Below are positions 53,224 through 62,377 of a DNA stretch of 64,000 nt, in pieces (position 1 is the stretch's first letter; every line of letters starts with the position of its first letter). The notes below the pieces were generated by a model. That model saw only the letters and a program-made list of their open reading frames with translations, had not been told where the DNA came from and searched no databases. A program made the translations under genes and the position numbers. Source of the DNA: Halobacillus naozhouensis (GTDB lineage: Bacteria; Bacillota; Bacilli; Bacillales; Halobacillaceae); contig NZ_CP121671.1 of assembly GCF_029714185.1 (NCBI RefSeq), forward strand, positions 2,294,001 to 2,358,000. Reading direction: 5' to 3'.

Positions 53224-54207
53224 TTAAAATTCTGCTAAATCCCGCATCGCTTTTTCAACTTTATCAGGATTCATCATAAAGTATTTCTCCATAGTTGGGG
53301 CATATGGCATAGAAGGGACATCAGGACCAGCTAACCGTTTGACAGGCGCGTCCAAATCAAACAAACAGTTCTCACTGACTACCGCTGCTACTTCAGATAT
53401 AATCCCGCCTTCTTTATTGTCCTCTGTGACTAGTAATACTTTCCCAGTTTTTGAAGCGGCTTCGATAATAGCTTCCTGATCAAGTGGATACACCGTTCTT
53501 AAATCGAGAATATGAGCATCAATGCCCTCCTCAGCCAATTTCTCGGCAGCTTGCAGAGCAAAGTGCACACATAGTCCATAGGTAATAACAGTAATATCCG
53601 AGCCTTCACGTTTAACATCAGCCTTGCCTAGAGGAAGCGTATAATCATCTTCCGGCACTTCACCTTTGATCAATCGGTATGCCCTCTTGTGCTCAAAGAA
53701 AAGTACTGGATCATTATCACGAATAGAGGCTTTAAGCAATCCTTTTACGTCGTAAGGAGTAGAAGGCATAACTATTTTAAGCCCAGGTTGATTGGCGAAC
53801 ACCGCTTCAACAGACTGGGAGTGATAGAGCGCCCCATGAACACCGCCGCCATACGGTGCACGAATGGTCATAGGTACATTCCAGTCGTTATTCGAACGAT
53901 AACGGGTCTTCGCGGCTTCAGAAATAATTTGATTTACAGCTGGCATAATAAAATCAGCAAATTGCATTTCAGCAACAGGCCGCATCCCGTACATCGCAGC
54001 GCCGATCCCCACGCCTGCGATAGCAGATTCTGCCAGTGGAGTATCTAACACACGATCTTCTCCAAATTGATCATATAACCCATCAGTAGCACGGAATACG
54101 CCTCCACGCTTGCCGACATCTTCACCCAGAACAAATACTTTCTCATCACGTTCCATTTCTTCTTTCAATGCTTGGGTTACAGCTTGAATATAAGATATGA
54201 CTGCCAT
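53224..54207 (-). CDS. bkdAB: Branched-chain 2-oxoacid dehydrogenase E1 beta subunit
   Basis: 327-residue transketolase-like pyrimidine-binding subunit of the E1 decarboxylase acting on the oxoacids of Leu, Ile and Val. The motifs EDVGKRGGVFRATDGL and RAPYGGGVHGALYHSQS are typical. AAGGAGGGGGAGC precedes the ATG. It lies 18 bases after bkdAA and 18 before bkdB. Confidence 0.95.
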   Translation of the reverse strand: MAVISYIQAVTQALKEEMERDEKVFVLGEDVGKRGGVFRATDGLYDQFGEDRVLDTPLAESAIAGVGIGAAMYGMRPVAEMQFADFIMPAVNQIISEAAKTRYRSNNDWNVPMTIRAPYGGGVHGALYHSQSVEAVFANQPGLKIVMPSTPYDVKGLLKASIRDNDPVLFFEHKRAYRLIKGEVPEDDYTLPLGKADVKREGSDITVITYGLCVHFALQAAEKLAEEGIDAHILDLRTVYPLDQEAIIEAASKTGKVLLVTEDNKEGGIISEVAAVVSENCLFDLDAPVKRLAGPDVPSMPYAPTMEKYFMMNPDKVEKAMRDLAEF

Positions 54208-54225
54208 TTTTAAAGCTCCCCCTCC

Positions 54226-55218
54226 TTACTCTTCATATACATAGTTCAATGCAGATTCAGCTTCAGCATACGCTGCGTTTTCAGCATAGTCTGTTGCTTC
54301 ATTGACTAATTTGTTTAGTTCTTCGTTCATTTCAGTTTCTTTTTCTTCTGTCAAAATGTTCTGCTCGCGCAAATAGTTCGCAAACGTAACTATCGAATCT
54401 TTTTTCTTTGCTTCGTCAACTTCACCACGTTCACGGTAGGTACGGTCATCATCGTCACTTGAGTGCGGAGTCAACCGATAAGAGACCGCTTCAATGAGGG
54501 TCGGCCCATCGCCATCTCGGCCACGATCTGCAGCTGCTTTGACAGCTTCATAAACAGCGAGCGGATCATTTCCATCCACTGTATAACCAGGCATACCATA
54601 GCCCACGGCACGGTCAGATACTTTCTCGCAAGCAAGTTGTTTCTGCACAGGAACCGAAATAGCATATTTGTTATTTTCCACCATGAAAATCACTGGTAAT
54701 TTATGAACACCGGCAAAGTTTGCTCCTTCATGGAAATCTCCCTGATTTGATGAGCCTTCTCCAAATGTAACAAAAGAGACAAAATCCTTTTTCTCCATTT
54801 TTCCAGCCAGTGCTATTCCTACAGCATGTGGAACTTGCGTCGTAACTGGTGATGACCCTGTAACTATGCGATTTTTCTTTTGGCCAAAGTGTCCTGGCAT
54901 TTGGCGTCCACCAGAGTTTGGATCTTCTGCTTTAGCAAATCCTGAGAGCATTAAATCTTTAACAGTCATACCAAAGGAAAGCACGACACCCATATCACGA
55001 TAGTAAGGCAATGCATAATCCTTCTCGCGGTCAAGAGCATAAGATGCCCCCACCTGAGCTGCTTCCTGTCCTTGACAGGAAATTACAAATGGCACCTTCC
55101 CAGCTCGGTTTAGCAGCCACATACGTTCATCAATTTTTCTTGCTAACATCATTGTACGGAACATGTCTAACACTTGCTCATCAGATAATCCTAATGATTT
55201 ATGGCGATTGTCAGTCAC
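54226..55218 (-). CDS. bkdAA: Branched-chain 2-oxoacid dehydrogenase E1 alpha subunit
   Basis: 330-residue TPP-binding subunit. The cofactor block starts GEGSSNQGDFHEGANFA and ends VENNKYAISVP; the phosphorylation-loop-like YRLTPHSSDDDDRTYR follows. The start is GTG at 55218 with AAAGGAGG seven bases before it; a long upstream in-frame extension overlapping lpdV is not supported. Confidence 0.94.
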   Translation of the reverse strand: MTDNRHKSLGLSDEQVLDMFRTMMLARKIDERMWLLNRAGKVPFVISCQGQEAAQVGASYALDREKDYALPYYRDMGVVLSFGMTVKDLMLSGFAKAEDPNSGGRQMPGHFGQKKNRIVTGSSPVTTQVPHAVGIALAGKMEKKDFVSFVTFGEGSSNQGDFHEGANFAGVHKLPVIFMVENNKYAISVPVQKQLACEKVSDRAVGYGMPGYTVDGNDPLAVYEAVKAAADRGRDGDGPTLIEAVSYRLTPHSSDDDDRTYRERGEVDEAKKKDSIVTFANYLREQNILTEEKETEMNEELNKLVNEATDYAENAAYAEAESALNYVYEE

Positions 55219-55237
55219 GTGAAACCCTCCTTTTTTA

Positions 55238-56659
55238 TTATCCATGTATTTGATTGCCATCAACAGCCATTGCCGCCTCCCCAATCGCTTCAGCGAGCGT
55301 TGGGTGCGGATGAATACTATCAGCAATTTCCCACGGAGTAGCATCAAGAACTTTGGCAAGACCGGCTTCTGAAATCATATCCGTCACATGCGGACCGACC
55401 ATATGAACACCTAGTAGATCATCATTCTCTTTATTAGCAATCATTTTTACAAACCCATCTGTCTCTCCAAAAACAAGAGCCTTGCCGATAGCTTGAAACG
55501 GAAACTTACCTACTTTAACATCATAACCTTGCTCTTTCGCTTGTTGTTCAGTTAAGCCGACACTTGCGACTTCGGGGTTCGAATAAATACAAGTTGGCAC
55601 CTGCTCAGCATTCATTGGGTGTGGATGTTGATTTGCCATATGCTCAACAGCGATAATGCCTTCATGTGAAGCCACGTGTGCCAGCTGCATACCGCCTATT
55701 ACATCACCAATCGCGTAAATATGAGATTCTTTCGTTTGGTAATTCGCGTTGGTTTTAATGAAACCATTCTCCACTTCGATATCTGTATTTTCTAAGCCGA
55801 TATTGGTAACGTTGGCATTACGGCCAACAGAGACTAACATTTTCTCCGCATCATAAGTAACCGTCTCACCACCCAATTCCGCTTGAATCGTTACACCTTC
55901 GCCTGTCTGGAGTGTTTCTGATAGCACCTTCGCATCGGTTACAATCTCAACACCCTTTTTCTTCATTTGTTTTACCATCTCTTTAGAAATGTCCTGATCT
56001 TCAGTAGGTAAAATGTGTGGCAAGTATTCCAATACTGTTACTTTCACCCCGAAGTCTGCTAGCATAGAAGCCCATTCGATTCCGATAACCCCTCCACCCA
56101 CAATAATGATGGAAGCGGGAAGCTCGTCCATATGGAGAGCTTCATCTGATGTCATGACAAATTCTCCATCGACCTCTAACCCTGGCAGTGACTTAGGGCT
56201 TGAACCTGTAGCAACTAATACATTTTTCGGTATCAACATTTCATTTTCTTCGCCATTGTTCATCTCAACAGAAATCGTGCCGGCTGTCGGTGAAAAGATA
56301 GAAGGACCGAGAATTCTGCCAAAACCTTCGATTACATCAATTTTTCCTTTTTTCATCAAACCCTGTACACCCTTATGTAAGGTATCAACAATTGATTGTT
56401 TACGTTGCTGTACCTTTGTAAAGTCTAAAGTTGGTTCAGATGTAGTAACACCAAAATCCTCAGCTTCTTTTGTTTGTCGAAATACTTCCGCACTGCGTAA
56501 GAGTGCTTTAGAAGGAACACACCCACGATGCAAGCATGTCCCTCCTAGTTCTCGCTTCTCAACTATCGCAACTTTCAACCCTAGTTTAGATGCACGTATC
56601 GCAGCAACATAGCCGCCAGTGCCCCCACCTAATACAACTAAATCATATTCTTCGGCCAT
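55238..56659 (-). CDS. lpdV: Dihydrolipoyl dehydrogenase (E3) LpdV
   Basis: 473-residue flavoprotein reoxidising the lipoamide of BkdB. The FAD motif LGGGTGGYVAAIRASKLG, the redox disulfide GGTCLHRGCVPSKALL, the NAD motif VGGGVIGIEWASML and the C-terminal HPHPTLAE catalytic His are intact. AAGGGAG precedes the ATG. It lies between buk and bkdAA. Confidence 0.95.
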   Translation of the reverse strand: MAEEYDLVVLGGGTGGYVAAIRASKLGLKVAIVEKRELGGTCLHRGCVPSKALLRSAEVFRQTKEAEDFGVTTSEPTLDFTKVQQRKQSIVDTLHKGVQGLMKKGKIDVIEGFGRILGPSIFSPTAGTISVEMNNGEENEMLIPKNVLVATGSSPKSLPGLEVDGEFVMTSDEALHMDELPASIIIVGGGVIGIEWASMLADFGVKVTVLEYLPHILPTEDQDISKEMVKQMKKKGVEIVTDAKVLSETLQTGEGVTIQAELGGETVTYDAEKMLVSVGRNANVTNIGLENTDIEVENGFIKTNANYQTKESHIYAIGDVIGGMQLAHVASHEGIIAVEHMANQHPHPMNAEQVPTCIYSNPEVASVGLTEQQAKEQGYDVKVGKFPFQAIGKALVFGETDGFVKMIANKENDDLLGVHMVGPHVTDMISEAGLAKVLDATPWEIADSIHPHPTLAEAIGEAAMAVDGNQIHG

Positions 56660-56675
56660 ACCTGTCTACTCCCTT

Positions 56676-57761
56676 CTATTCCACAAAGTTTGGGTATTGT
56701 TTCGGGATTTCCTCGTTTTGCAGCACTCGAAGCGTCCCTTCGTTTAGAGCTTCTAACTCGTTTTCGCCAGGATAAACAAGCACGTCTGCAATCCAGTCAA
56801 TCCGTTTAGAAATCTCACTTATAAAAGCCTTCCCATAAGCGAGTCCACCCGTCAATGCTATCGCGTCCACTTTCCCTTCAAGAACCACACTCATGCTTCC
56901 GATCTCTTTAGCAATTTGATAGGCCATGGCGTCGTATACTAGTTTTGCCTTTTTATCGCCATGTTCGACCATATTTTCTACTTCGACTGCATCATTTGTA
57001 TCTAAATAAGCCATTAACCCGCCTTGTCCTACTAGCTTTTTCATTACTTCATCCCGATATAATTGCCCAGAATAACATAGAGAAACCAGATCTCCAGCGG
57101 GTACAGTCCCGGCCCGCTCTGGAGAAAAAGGTCCGTCTCCATGAAGACCGTTGTTCACATCAATAACCCGTCCGTTAACATGGGCTCCTACTGTAATTCC
57201 ACCACCCATATGGGTGACTAACAACCGAGATTCTTTATATGTCTGCCCAAGGTCTTTTGCTGCCCTTCTGGCTACAGCCTTCTGATTCAAGGCATGAAAA
57301 ATACTTTTCCTCGGTATCTCCGGTACACCAGAGATACGCGCCAGATCATGTAATTCATCGACAACAACAGGATCGACAATATAGGCACCGATATTTAAAC
57401 CTTTAGCAATTTCAGAAGCGATGATCCCCCCTAAGTTAGAGGCATGCTCCCCGTTGTATCCTTCTTTTAAGTCCTCAATCATCGCTTCATTCACTTCATA
57501 CGTACCGCCTTCAATCGGACGAAGCAATCCTCCACGTCCGCAGACAGCACTCAATTTACTAATATTAATTCCTTCTTCATCAAGCACACTTAGAATTACT
57601 TGCTTACGAAATTCATATTGATCGATGATTCTTTTATATTGATTAACCTCTTCTGGTTTATGACGAATCGTCTTTTCCAAGACAACCAGCTCATTGTCAA
57701 ATACACCAATTTTCGTTGACGTTGAACCAGGATTAATAACAAGTATTCGGTTTAATTGCAA
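56676..57761 (-). CDS. buk: Butyrate kinase (branched-chain acid kinase)
   Basis: 361-residue enzyme of the acetokinase superfamily that makes ATP and a short or branched fatty acid from an acyl-phosphate. The ATP-binding block VINPGSTSTKIGVF and GGGITVGAHVNGRVIDV are seen. The start is TTG with GGAGG upstream. With ptb it allows acids to be released in balance with CoA supply. Confidence 0.94.
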   Translation of the reverse strand: MQLNRILVINPGSTSTKIGVFDNELVVLEKTIRHKPEEVNQYKRIIDQYEFRKQVILSVLDEEGINISKLSAVCGRGGLLRPIEGGTYEVNEAMIEDLKEGYNGEHASNLGGIIASEIAKGLNIGAYIVDPVVVDELHDLARISGVPEIPRKSIFHALNQKAVARRAAKDLGQTYKESRLLVTHMGGGITVGAHVNGRVIDVNNGLHGDGPFSPERAGTVPAGDLVSLCYSGQLYRDEVMKKLVGQGGLMAYLDTNDAVEVENMVEHGDKKAKLVYDAMAYQIAKEIGSMSVVLEGKVDAIALTGGLAYGKAFISEISKRIDWIADVLVYPGENELEALNEGTLRVLQNEEIPKQYPNFVE

Positions 57762-57781
57762 AATCTTTGACCTCCGTTACT

Positions 57782-58876
57782 CTATCTTCTACTTAAAATG
57801 TGATGACCGTTTTTCAGAAACTGGCTGCGGGATTTGCGCATTTGTTCAATTCGTTCTTCAGCCATTCGATCTGCAGCTACATAAGATGGGATGTTGTCGC
57901 GGCGGGAGATCTCAAATACTCCTGCTACATTGGAATAGATAGTTTCTACACGCTTCATAGCACGCTCTTCATTGTATCCGTGGAGTTCGTCTGCCACGTT
58001 AATAACCCCACCAGCATTAATTACATAATCAGGTGTATAAACGACACCCTTTTCATGAAGAATATCTCCATGTCTCGTTTCTTTTAATTGGTTATTCGCT
58101 GCTCCAGCGATCACTTTAGCCTTAATTTGCGGAATAGTATCATCATTAATAGTTGCTCCTAATGCACAAGGTGAATAAATATCACAGTCGACACTGTAAA
58201 TTTCATCTGTGCCAACAGCTTTTGCCCCAAATTCATTAACTGCACGCTGAACAGCCTCTTCATTAATATCTGTTACGATTAAATTCGCACCTTCCTCATG
58301 TAAATGACGACATAGGTTGAATGCTACGTTACCAACACCCTGCACGGCGACGGTTTTACCTTCTAATGAATCACTTCCGAATCCTTCTTTAGCGGCTGCT
58401 TTCATACCGCGGTACACACCATAAGCGGTTACAGGTGATGGATTCCCTGAAGAACCAAACGCTTCTGAAATTCCTGTTACATAATCAGTCTCTTCATGGA
58501 TAAGATCCATATCCTGAACGGTCGTTCCCACGTCCTCCGCAGTAATATAACGTCCGTTAAGTCCTTGGATAAAACGACCAAATGCTCTGAATAAGGCTTC
58601 GTTTTTAACTGTTTTCGGATCACCGATGATGACGGTTTTTCCTCCGCCAAGGTTAAGTCCTGCAGCCGCATTCTTATAAGTCATTCCCTTAGCAAGACGA
58701 AGCGCATCTTCTATTGCTTCCTCTTCTGTTTCATATTGCCAGATTCGTGTTCCGCCTAAAGCAGGTCCGAGTGTCGTATCATGAATAGCGATGATCGCTT
58801 TTAAACCTGATTGCTCATCTTGACAGAAAAGTAATTGCTCATAATCATATTTTGTCATATACTTGAAAATTTCCAT
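57782..58876 (-). CDS. bcd: Leucine (branched-chain amino acid) dehydrogenase
   Basis: 364-residue NAD-dependent enzyme removing the amino group from Leu, Ile and Val. The catalytic lysine is in GLNLGGGKTVIIGDP, and the Rossmann motif is VQGVGNVAFNLCRHL. GGAGGAATAAACA precedes the ATG. It feeds oxoacids to the Bkd complex encoded downstream. Confidence 0.95.
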   Translation of the reverse strand: MEIFKYMTKYDYEQLLFCQDEQSGLKAIIAIHDTTLGPALGGTRIWQYETEEEAIEDALRLAKGMTYKNAAAGLNLGGGKTVIIGDPKTVKNEALFRAFGRFIQGLNGRYITAEDVGTTVQDMDLIHEETDYVTGISEAFGSSGNPSPVTAYGVYRGMKAAAKEGFGSDSLEGKTVAVQGVGNVAFNLCRHLHEEGANLIVTDINEEAVQRAVNEFGAKAVGTDEIYSVDCDIYSPCALGATINDDTIPQIKAKVIAGAANNQLKETRHGDILHEKGVVYTPDYVINAGGVINVADELHGYNEERAMKRVETIYSNVAGVFEISRRDNIPSYVAADRMAEERIEQMRKSRSQFLKNGHHILSRR

Positions 58877-58891
58877 TGTTTATTCCTCCAA

Positions 58892-59791
58892 TTATTTGCT
58901 TGTTTGTAGGGCTAGCGCTAGTGAATATACTTTGCTCTGAGCAGAATCAGCTCGAGATGTTAATACTATTGGAGCTTTAGCCCCGCTTATCACTGCAGCC
59001 ACCTTTGCACCTGCATAGTACATAAATGATTTGTATAGAGCGTTGGCTACCTCAATAGTAGGGACAACGAGAATATCAGCCTCGCCGGCAACTTCTGAAG
59101 TAATTCCTTTTTGCTCAGCAGCCTGGCGGTCTACCGCATTGTCAAATGCCAATGGCCCGTCTACGATACAGTTTTTGATTTGACCACGGCGATTCATTTG
59201 CGTCAGAACAGCTGCATCCTGTGTGGCTGGCATAGTTGGATTAACGACCTCAACTGCTGCGAGCGAGGCAACCTTTGGTAAGGTCCAGCCTGACTTGACT
59301 GCCACTTCTACAGCATTATTAATAATGTGAACCTTTTCCTCAATAGTTGGGGCAATATTCATTGCCGCATCTGTTAAAAAGATAAGGCGCTCCTGGTTTG
59401 GAACTTCGAATAAAGCAACATGGGATAGTACGCGGCTTGTGCGCAACCCGAATTGTTTATTCAACACAGCTTTTAATACCTGTTTTGTATCAATCTGCCC
59501 CTTCATCACCACATGTGCTTCCCTGTTCCGAACGGCCTTTACAGCTTCTTCGGCAGCTACTCCAGCCTTAGCATGCTTAACTCGAATGCCTGGTTGAGTC
59601 AGGTCAAGCTCCACCTGTTCTGCAAGATTTTCTATTTCAGGCTGGTCACCTACCAGCAGGAAGTGCCCTATATTAAGTTGCAGGGCATGTTTAACGGCCC
59701 TCAGAACTTCTCGGTCTGCTGCCTGAGCAACAGCCACTACCTTCAGATTTTTCTGATCTATTTTATGAAGCAGCTCATCTAAGGTTTTCAA
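58892..59791 (-). CDS. ptb: Phosphate butyryltransferase
   Basis: 299-residue phosphotransacetylase-family enzyme exchanging CoA for phosphate on butyryl- and branched acyl-CoA. Typical blocks are MKGQIDTKQVLKAVLN, IVDGPLAFDNAVD, and ISGAKAPIVLTSRADS. A TTG at 59791 has AGAGG at the right distance and is preferred; a GTG nine bases upstream overlaps the ribosome site. It is the first gene of the bkd operon. Confidence 0.92.
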   Translation of the reverse strand: MKTLDELLHKIDQKNLKVVAVAQAADREVLRAVKHALQLNIGHFLLVGDQPEIENLAEQVELDLTQPGIRVKHAKAGVAAEEAVKAVRNREAHVVMKGQIDTKQVLKAVLNKQFGLRTSRVLSHVALFEVPNQERLIFLTDAAMNIAPTIEEKVHIINNAVEVAVKSGWTLPKVASLAAVEVVNPTMPATQDAAVLTQMNRRGQIKNCIVDGPLAFDNAVDRQAAEQKGITSEVAGEADILVVPTIEVANALYKSFMYYAGAKVAAVISGAKAPIVLTSRADSAQSKVYSLALALQTSK

Positions 59792-59822
59792 TTTGTTCAC
59801 CTCTTATCCATAAATCATAACC

Positions 59823-59836
59823 ATGCAATTTATTGC
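59823..59836 (-). promoter_or_regulatory. Inverted repeat upstream of ptb, possible control site
   Basis: TGCAAT-AA-ATTGCA is a perfect dyad between bkdR and ptb. It contains TTGCA, as in a sigma-54 -12 element, but a GG at the -24 distance is missing, so it could be a poor sigma-54 promoter or a regulator site. Confidence 0.35.
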
Positions 59837-59839
59837 AGG

Positions 59840-61909
59840 TTATTTGGCTCGTTCTTTATCAAGCTTATATTTATCAAGTTTGTAATAAAGATTTCTAATC
59901 GAAATACCTAACGCTTTTGCAGTTTTGGTTTTATTAAAATTGTGAGACCGGAAAGCATCTGCTAATAGGTCCTTCTCATAGTCATCTACAGCATCCTGAA
60001 GTGTTCCGCCAAGCCATACTGCCTCTTCTCCAGGTACGTCAGAAAAAGCAGATTCATGATTGACAAGAGAAGGGATATGTTTCTTCTCAATAACATCTTG
60101 AAAATTCTCCATATAGATCATTGCTCTTCCGATTATGTTCTCAAGTTCCCGAATATTTCCCGGCCAATCATAATCCATCAGTTTGTCTAAGGCTTCATTA
60201 TGAATGGTTCCCACAATCCTCCCATAATCTTCATTCAATTTTTGAATAAGATGATTCGCGAGCGGAACAATATCTTCTTTTCTTTCTCTTAGAGGAGGGA
60301 TGTAAATCGGTAATCGATTTAAACGATAATATAAGTCTTCTCGAAAGGTTTTTTTCATTATTGCTTTCTCTAAGTTAATATGTGTTGCTGCGATCACGCG
60401 CACGTCTACATGAACAGGTTTAGTCCCTCCAACCCGAACAATCTCCTGGTCCTGTAAAACGCGCAACAGCTTAGCTTGCATAGTTAGTGTAAGTTCACCG
60501 ATCTCATCCAAAAAAATACTGCCATGATTGGCTTCTTCAAAAAGACCTTTCCTGCCGTCTCGTTTCGCACCGGAAAAAGTCCCATCTTCATATCCAAACA
60601 GTTCACTTTCAAGTAACGGTTCAGCTATCGCCGCACAATTCACCCGAATAAATTTATTGTGTCTCCGCTTGCTTTCATTATGAATCGCATGGGCAAAAAG
60701 CTCCTTGCCTGTCCCCGATTCACCACGCAACAGCACCATAGCAGGTGTTCTTGCCCCGACTTTTGCCTGCTCGAGAGCCAGGGTCATCTCTTGTGAATCT
60801 CCAATGATGTCATCGAATGTGTATTTCGCTTCCAGGTTTCGTATTATCTGCCGCGCCCGTTTTAACTCGCTCGTCAATGCCTGGATTTCTGAAACATCAT
60901 GCAAAACACCGACGCTTCCCTTTAACTTTCCATCGACTATTACAGGAGCCACATTGACAAGTACCTCTTTCTCAGCAGGCCCCACCTTCATTCGTACTCC
61001 ACGAACGGGGCGCCTCGTTTTAAGCACTTTCATATGCATACTTTCACCCTCAGAAATGTCAACAGTTGCAGGCCTGCCAACAATTTCATTCTCTTTCAGA
61101 CCAGTTATACGAGTATAAGCGGGATTAACCATTAAACCGTTTCCATTTTCATCTACGACTGAAATTGCTTCATCTGAAGACTGAATAATCGCTTCAAGCA
61201 TTGTTTTGACTTCTTTTAAATCGGTGTTCTCTTCGGCTAAATCGACGACTTCTGTAATATCTTTAAAGACCGCATAAGCCCCGATAACTTTCTGGTCTTT
61301 CCCGATAATTGGGATTCGTGTGGTAATCACCTTGTATCCGTTTTCAAGCTTGAGTTTTTGATTCACTTCTTTACGCTTAGACTTCAATACTTGCGGAAGT
61401 CTGGAATCTGAAATAATATGCCGTACATGCTGGCCCACAACCTCACTCTTATGCTGGCCGAGAATACGCTCTGCACTTTTATTCATAAACGAAACCTGTT
61501 CACTTTCATCAATTACAATCATTCCGTCGTGAATACTATTTAATATTAACGTTTGGTTATCTGTTTGCTGTTTTATTTCGGTGAGTAAAGATTCCTTCTC
61601 CTCTAACAGCTCAGATGTGATGTATGCTACGTCACCTGGTATTAATACTGTGTTACTTGAACGCTCTGCACGAACATCTTTGAAAACTTGGTCACTGCCT
61701 GTCGCCTCTATAACAATGTCTATATCTTTATGTATAAAATTTCGCCAGTCCTCACCTGTTTCGATCCCCCATAAGGAAGCTTGTTCTAATCCTTCGGCAT
61801 TAGGATTCACGTCTGTTACAGCAACAACTGTCATACGATCTGTTTCTCTCAATAACCGCAATAAGGCTATTCCGCCTTTGCCTGCTCCGATAATGAGTAC
61901 ACGTTTCAT
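59840..61909 (-). CDS. bkdR: Sigma-54-dependent transcriptional activator BkdR
   Basis: 689-residue regulator with a Rossmann-like N-terminal domain (about 1-100; IIGAGKGGIALLRLL), two PAS domains (about 115-225 and 235-345), a sigma-54 AAA+ domain with Walker A GESGTGKE and Walker B GSIFLDEIGEL, and a Fis-type helix-turn-helix at the end (AKALGISIRNLYYKLDKYKL). The loop that touches sigma-54, usually GAFTGA, reads GTFSGA (codons 60566-60583). It should activate the ptb-bkd operon downstream. Confidence 0.93.
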   Translation of the reverse strand: MKRVLIIGAGKGGIALLRLLRETDRMTVVAVTDVNPNAEGLEQASLWGIETGEDWRNFIHKDIDIVIEATGSDQVFKDVRAERSSNTVLIPGDVAYITSELLEEKESLLTEIKQQTDNQTLILNSIHDGMIVIDESEQVSFMNKSAERILGQHKSEVVGQHVRHIISDSRLPQVLKSKRKEVNQKLKLENGYKVITTRIPIIGKDQKVIGAYAVFKDITEVVDLAEENTDLKEVKTMLEAIIQSSDEAISVVDENGNGLMVNPAYTRITGLKENEIVGRPATVDISEGESMHMKVLKTRRPVRGVRMKVGPAEKEVLVNVAPVIVDGKLKGSVGVLHDVSEIQALTSELKRARQIIRNLEAKYTFDDIIGDSQEMTLALEQAKVGARTPAMVLLRGESGTGKELFAHAIHNESKRRHNKFIRVNCAAIAEPLLESELFGYEDGTFSGAKRDGRKGLFEEANHGSIFLDEIGELTLTMQAKLLRVLQDQEIVRVGGTKPVHVDVRVIAATHINLEKAIMKKTFREDLYYRLNRLPIYIPPLRERKEDIVPLANHLIQKLNEDYGRIVGTIHNEALDKLMDYDWPGNIRELENIIGRAMIYMENFQDVIEKKHIPSLVNHESAFSDVPGEEAVWLGGTLQDAVDDYEKDLLADAFRSHNFNKTKTAKALGISIRNLYYKLDKYKLDKERAK

Positions 61910-62046
61910 TTCATCACACCTTGCAATATTTTGCGCACTTACATCGTATCCTATTCTGCATTATTTAGCAAGAGAGGACTCTATTTTCAGTTCACAGTGG
62001 ATTTGATATACTATACAAGGATTGAATAATAAAGGAGAACAGGTTT

Positions 62047-62280
62047 ATGCGTATCATCGCGTTATTATTATTGGTTACCCCCGGGGTAATAGCAGTGATT
62101 GGAATAAAATTAATTCGAGACGCTCTGTTTAATGTCTTTCATCCGATGTTCTTTCACGTTGCGATTCAAGGGATTGTAGGGTTGCTGTTTGTGGTAGGAG
62201 GAGTAGCTTTTATCGGAGGATTTATACTTCACAGAGACCGTAAACGAAATCTCACAAAAGGACGTTTCAGAAAGAAGTAG
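62047..62280 (+). CDS. yqzF: DUF2627 membrane protein (YqzF-like)
   Basis: 77-residue protein with two membrane helices (about residues 3-20 and 37-60) and a basic C-terminus. It is divergent from bkdR, where B. subtilis has yqzF, of unknown function. AAAGGAGAACAGGTTT precedes the ATG. Confidence 0.85.
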   Translation: MRIIALLLLVTPGVIAVIGIKLIRDALFNVFHPMFFHVAIQGIVGLLFVVGGVAFIGGFILHRDRKRNLTKGRFRKK

Positions 62281-62303
62281 AGCCTTATGCTCTGCTTTTT
62301 TTA
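62279..62303 (+). terminator. Terminator of yqzF
   Basis: AGAGC and GCTCT form a short hairpin followed by GCTTTTTTT right after the stop codon. Confidence 0.65.
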
Positions 62304-62377
62304 GTCATAGATGGGCAACCTTATAAAATGAGAGACCTGATAAGATCGCACCTATTTTTATAGAAGGAGTGCTGCTT

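Noticed and set aside
54226..55359. Longer reading of the E1 alpha gene
   Set aside because: The extra N-terminal residues overlap lpdV and lack a ribosome site; the GTG at 55218 has AAAGGAGG at the right distance.
56013..56612. 199-residue open frame on the plus strand
   Set aside because: Antisense to lpdV, whose FAD and disulfide motifs are clear on the other strand.
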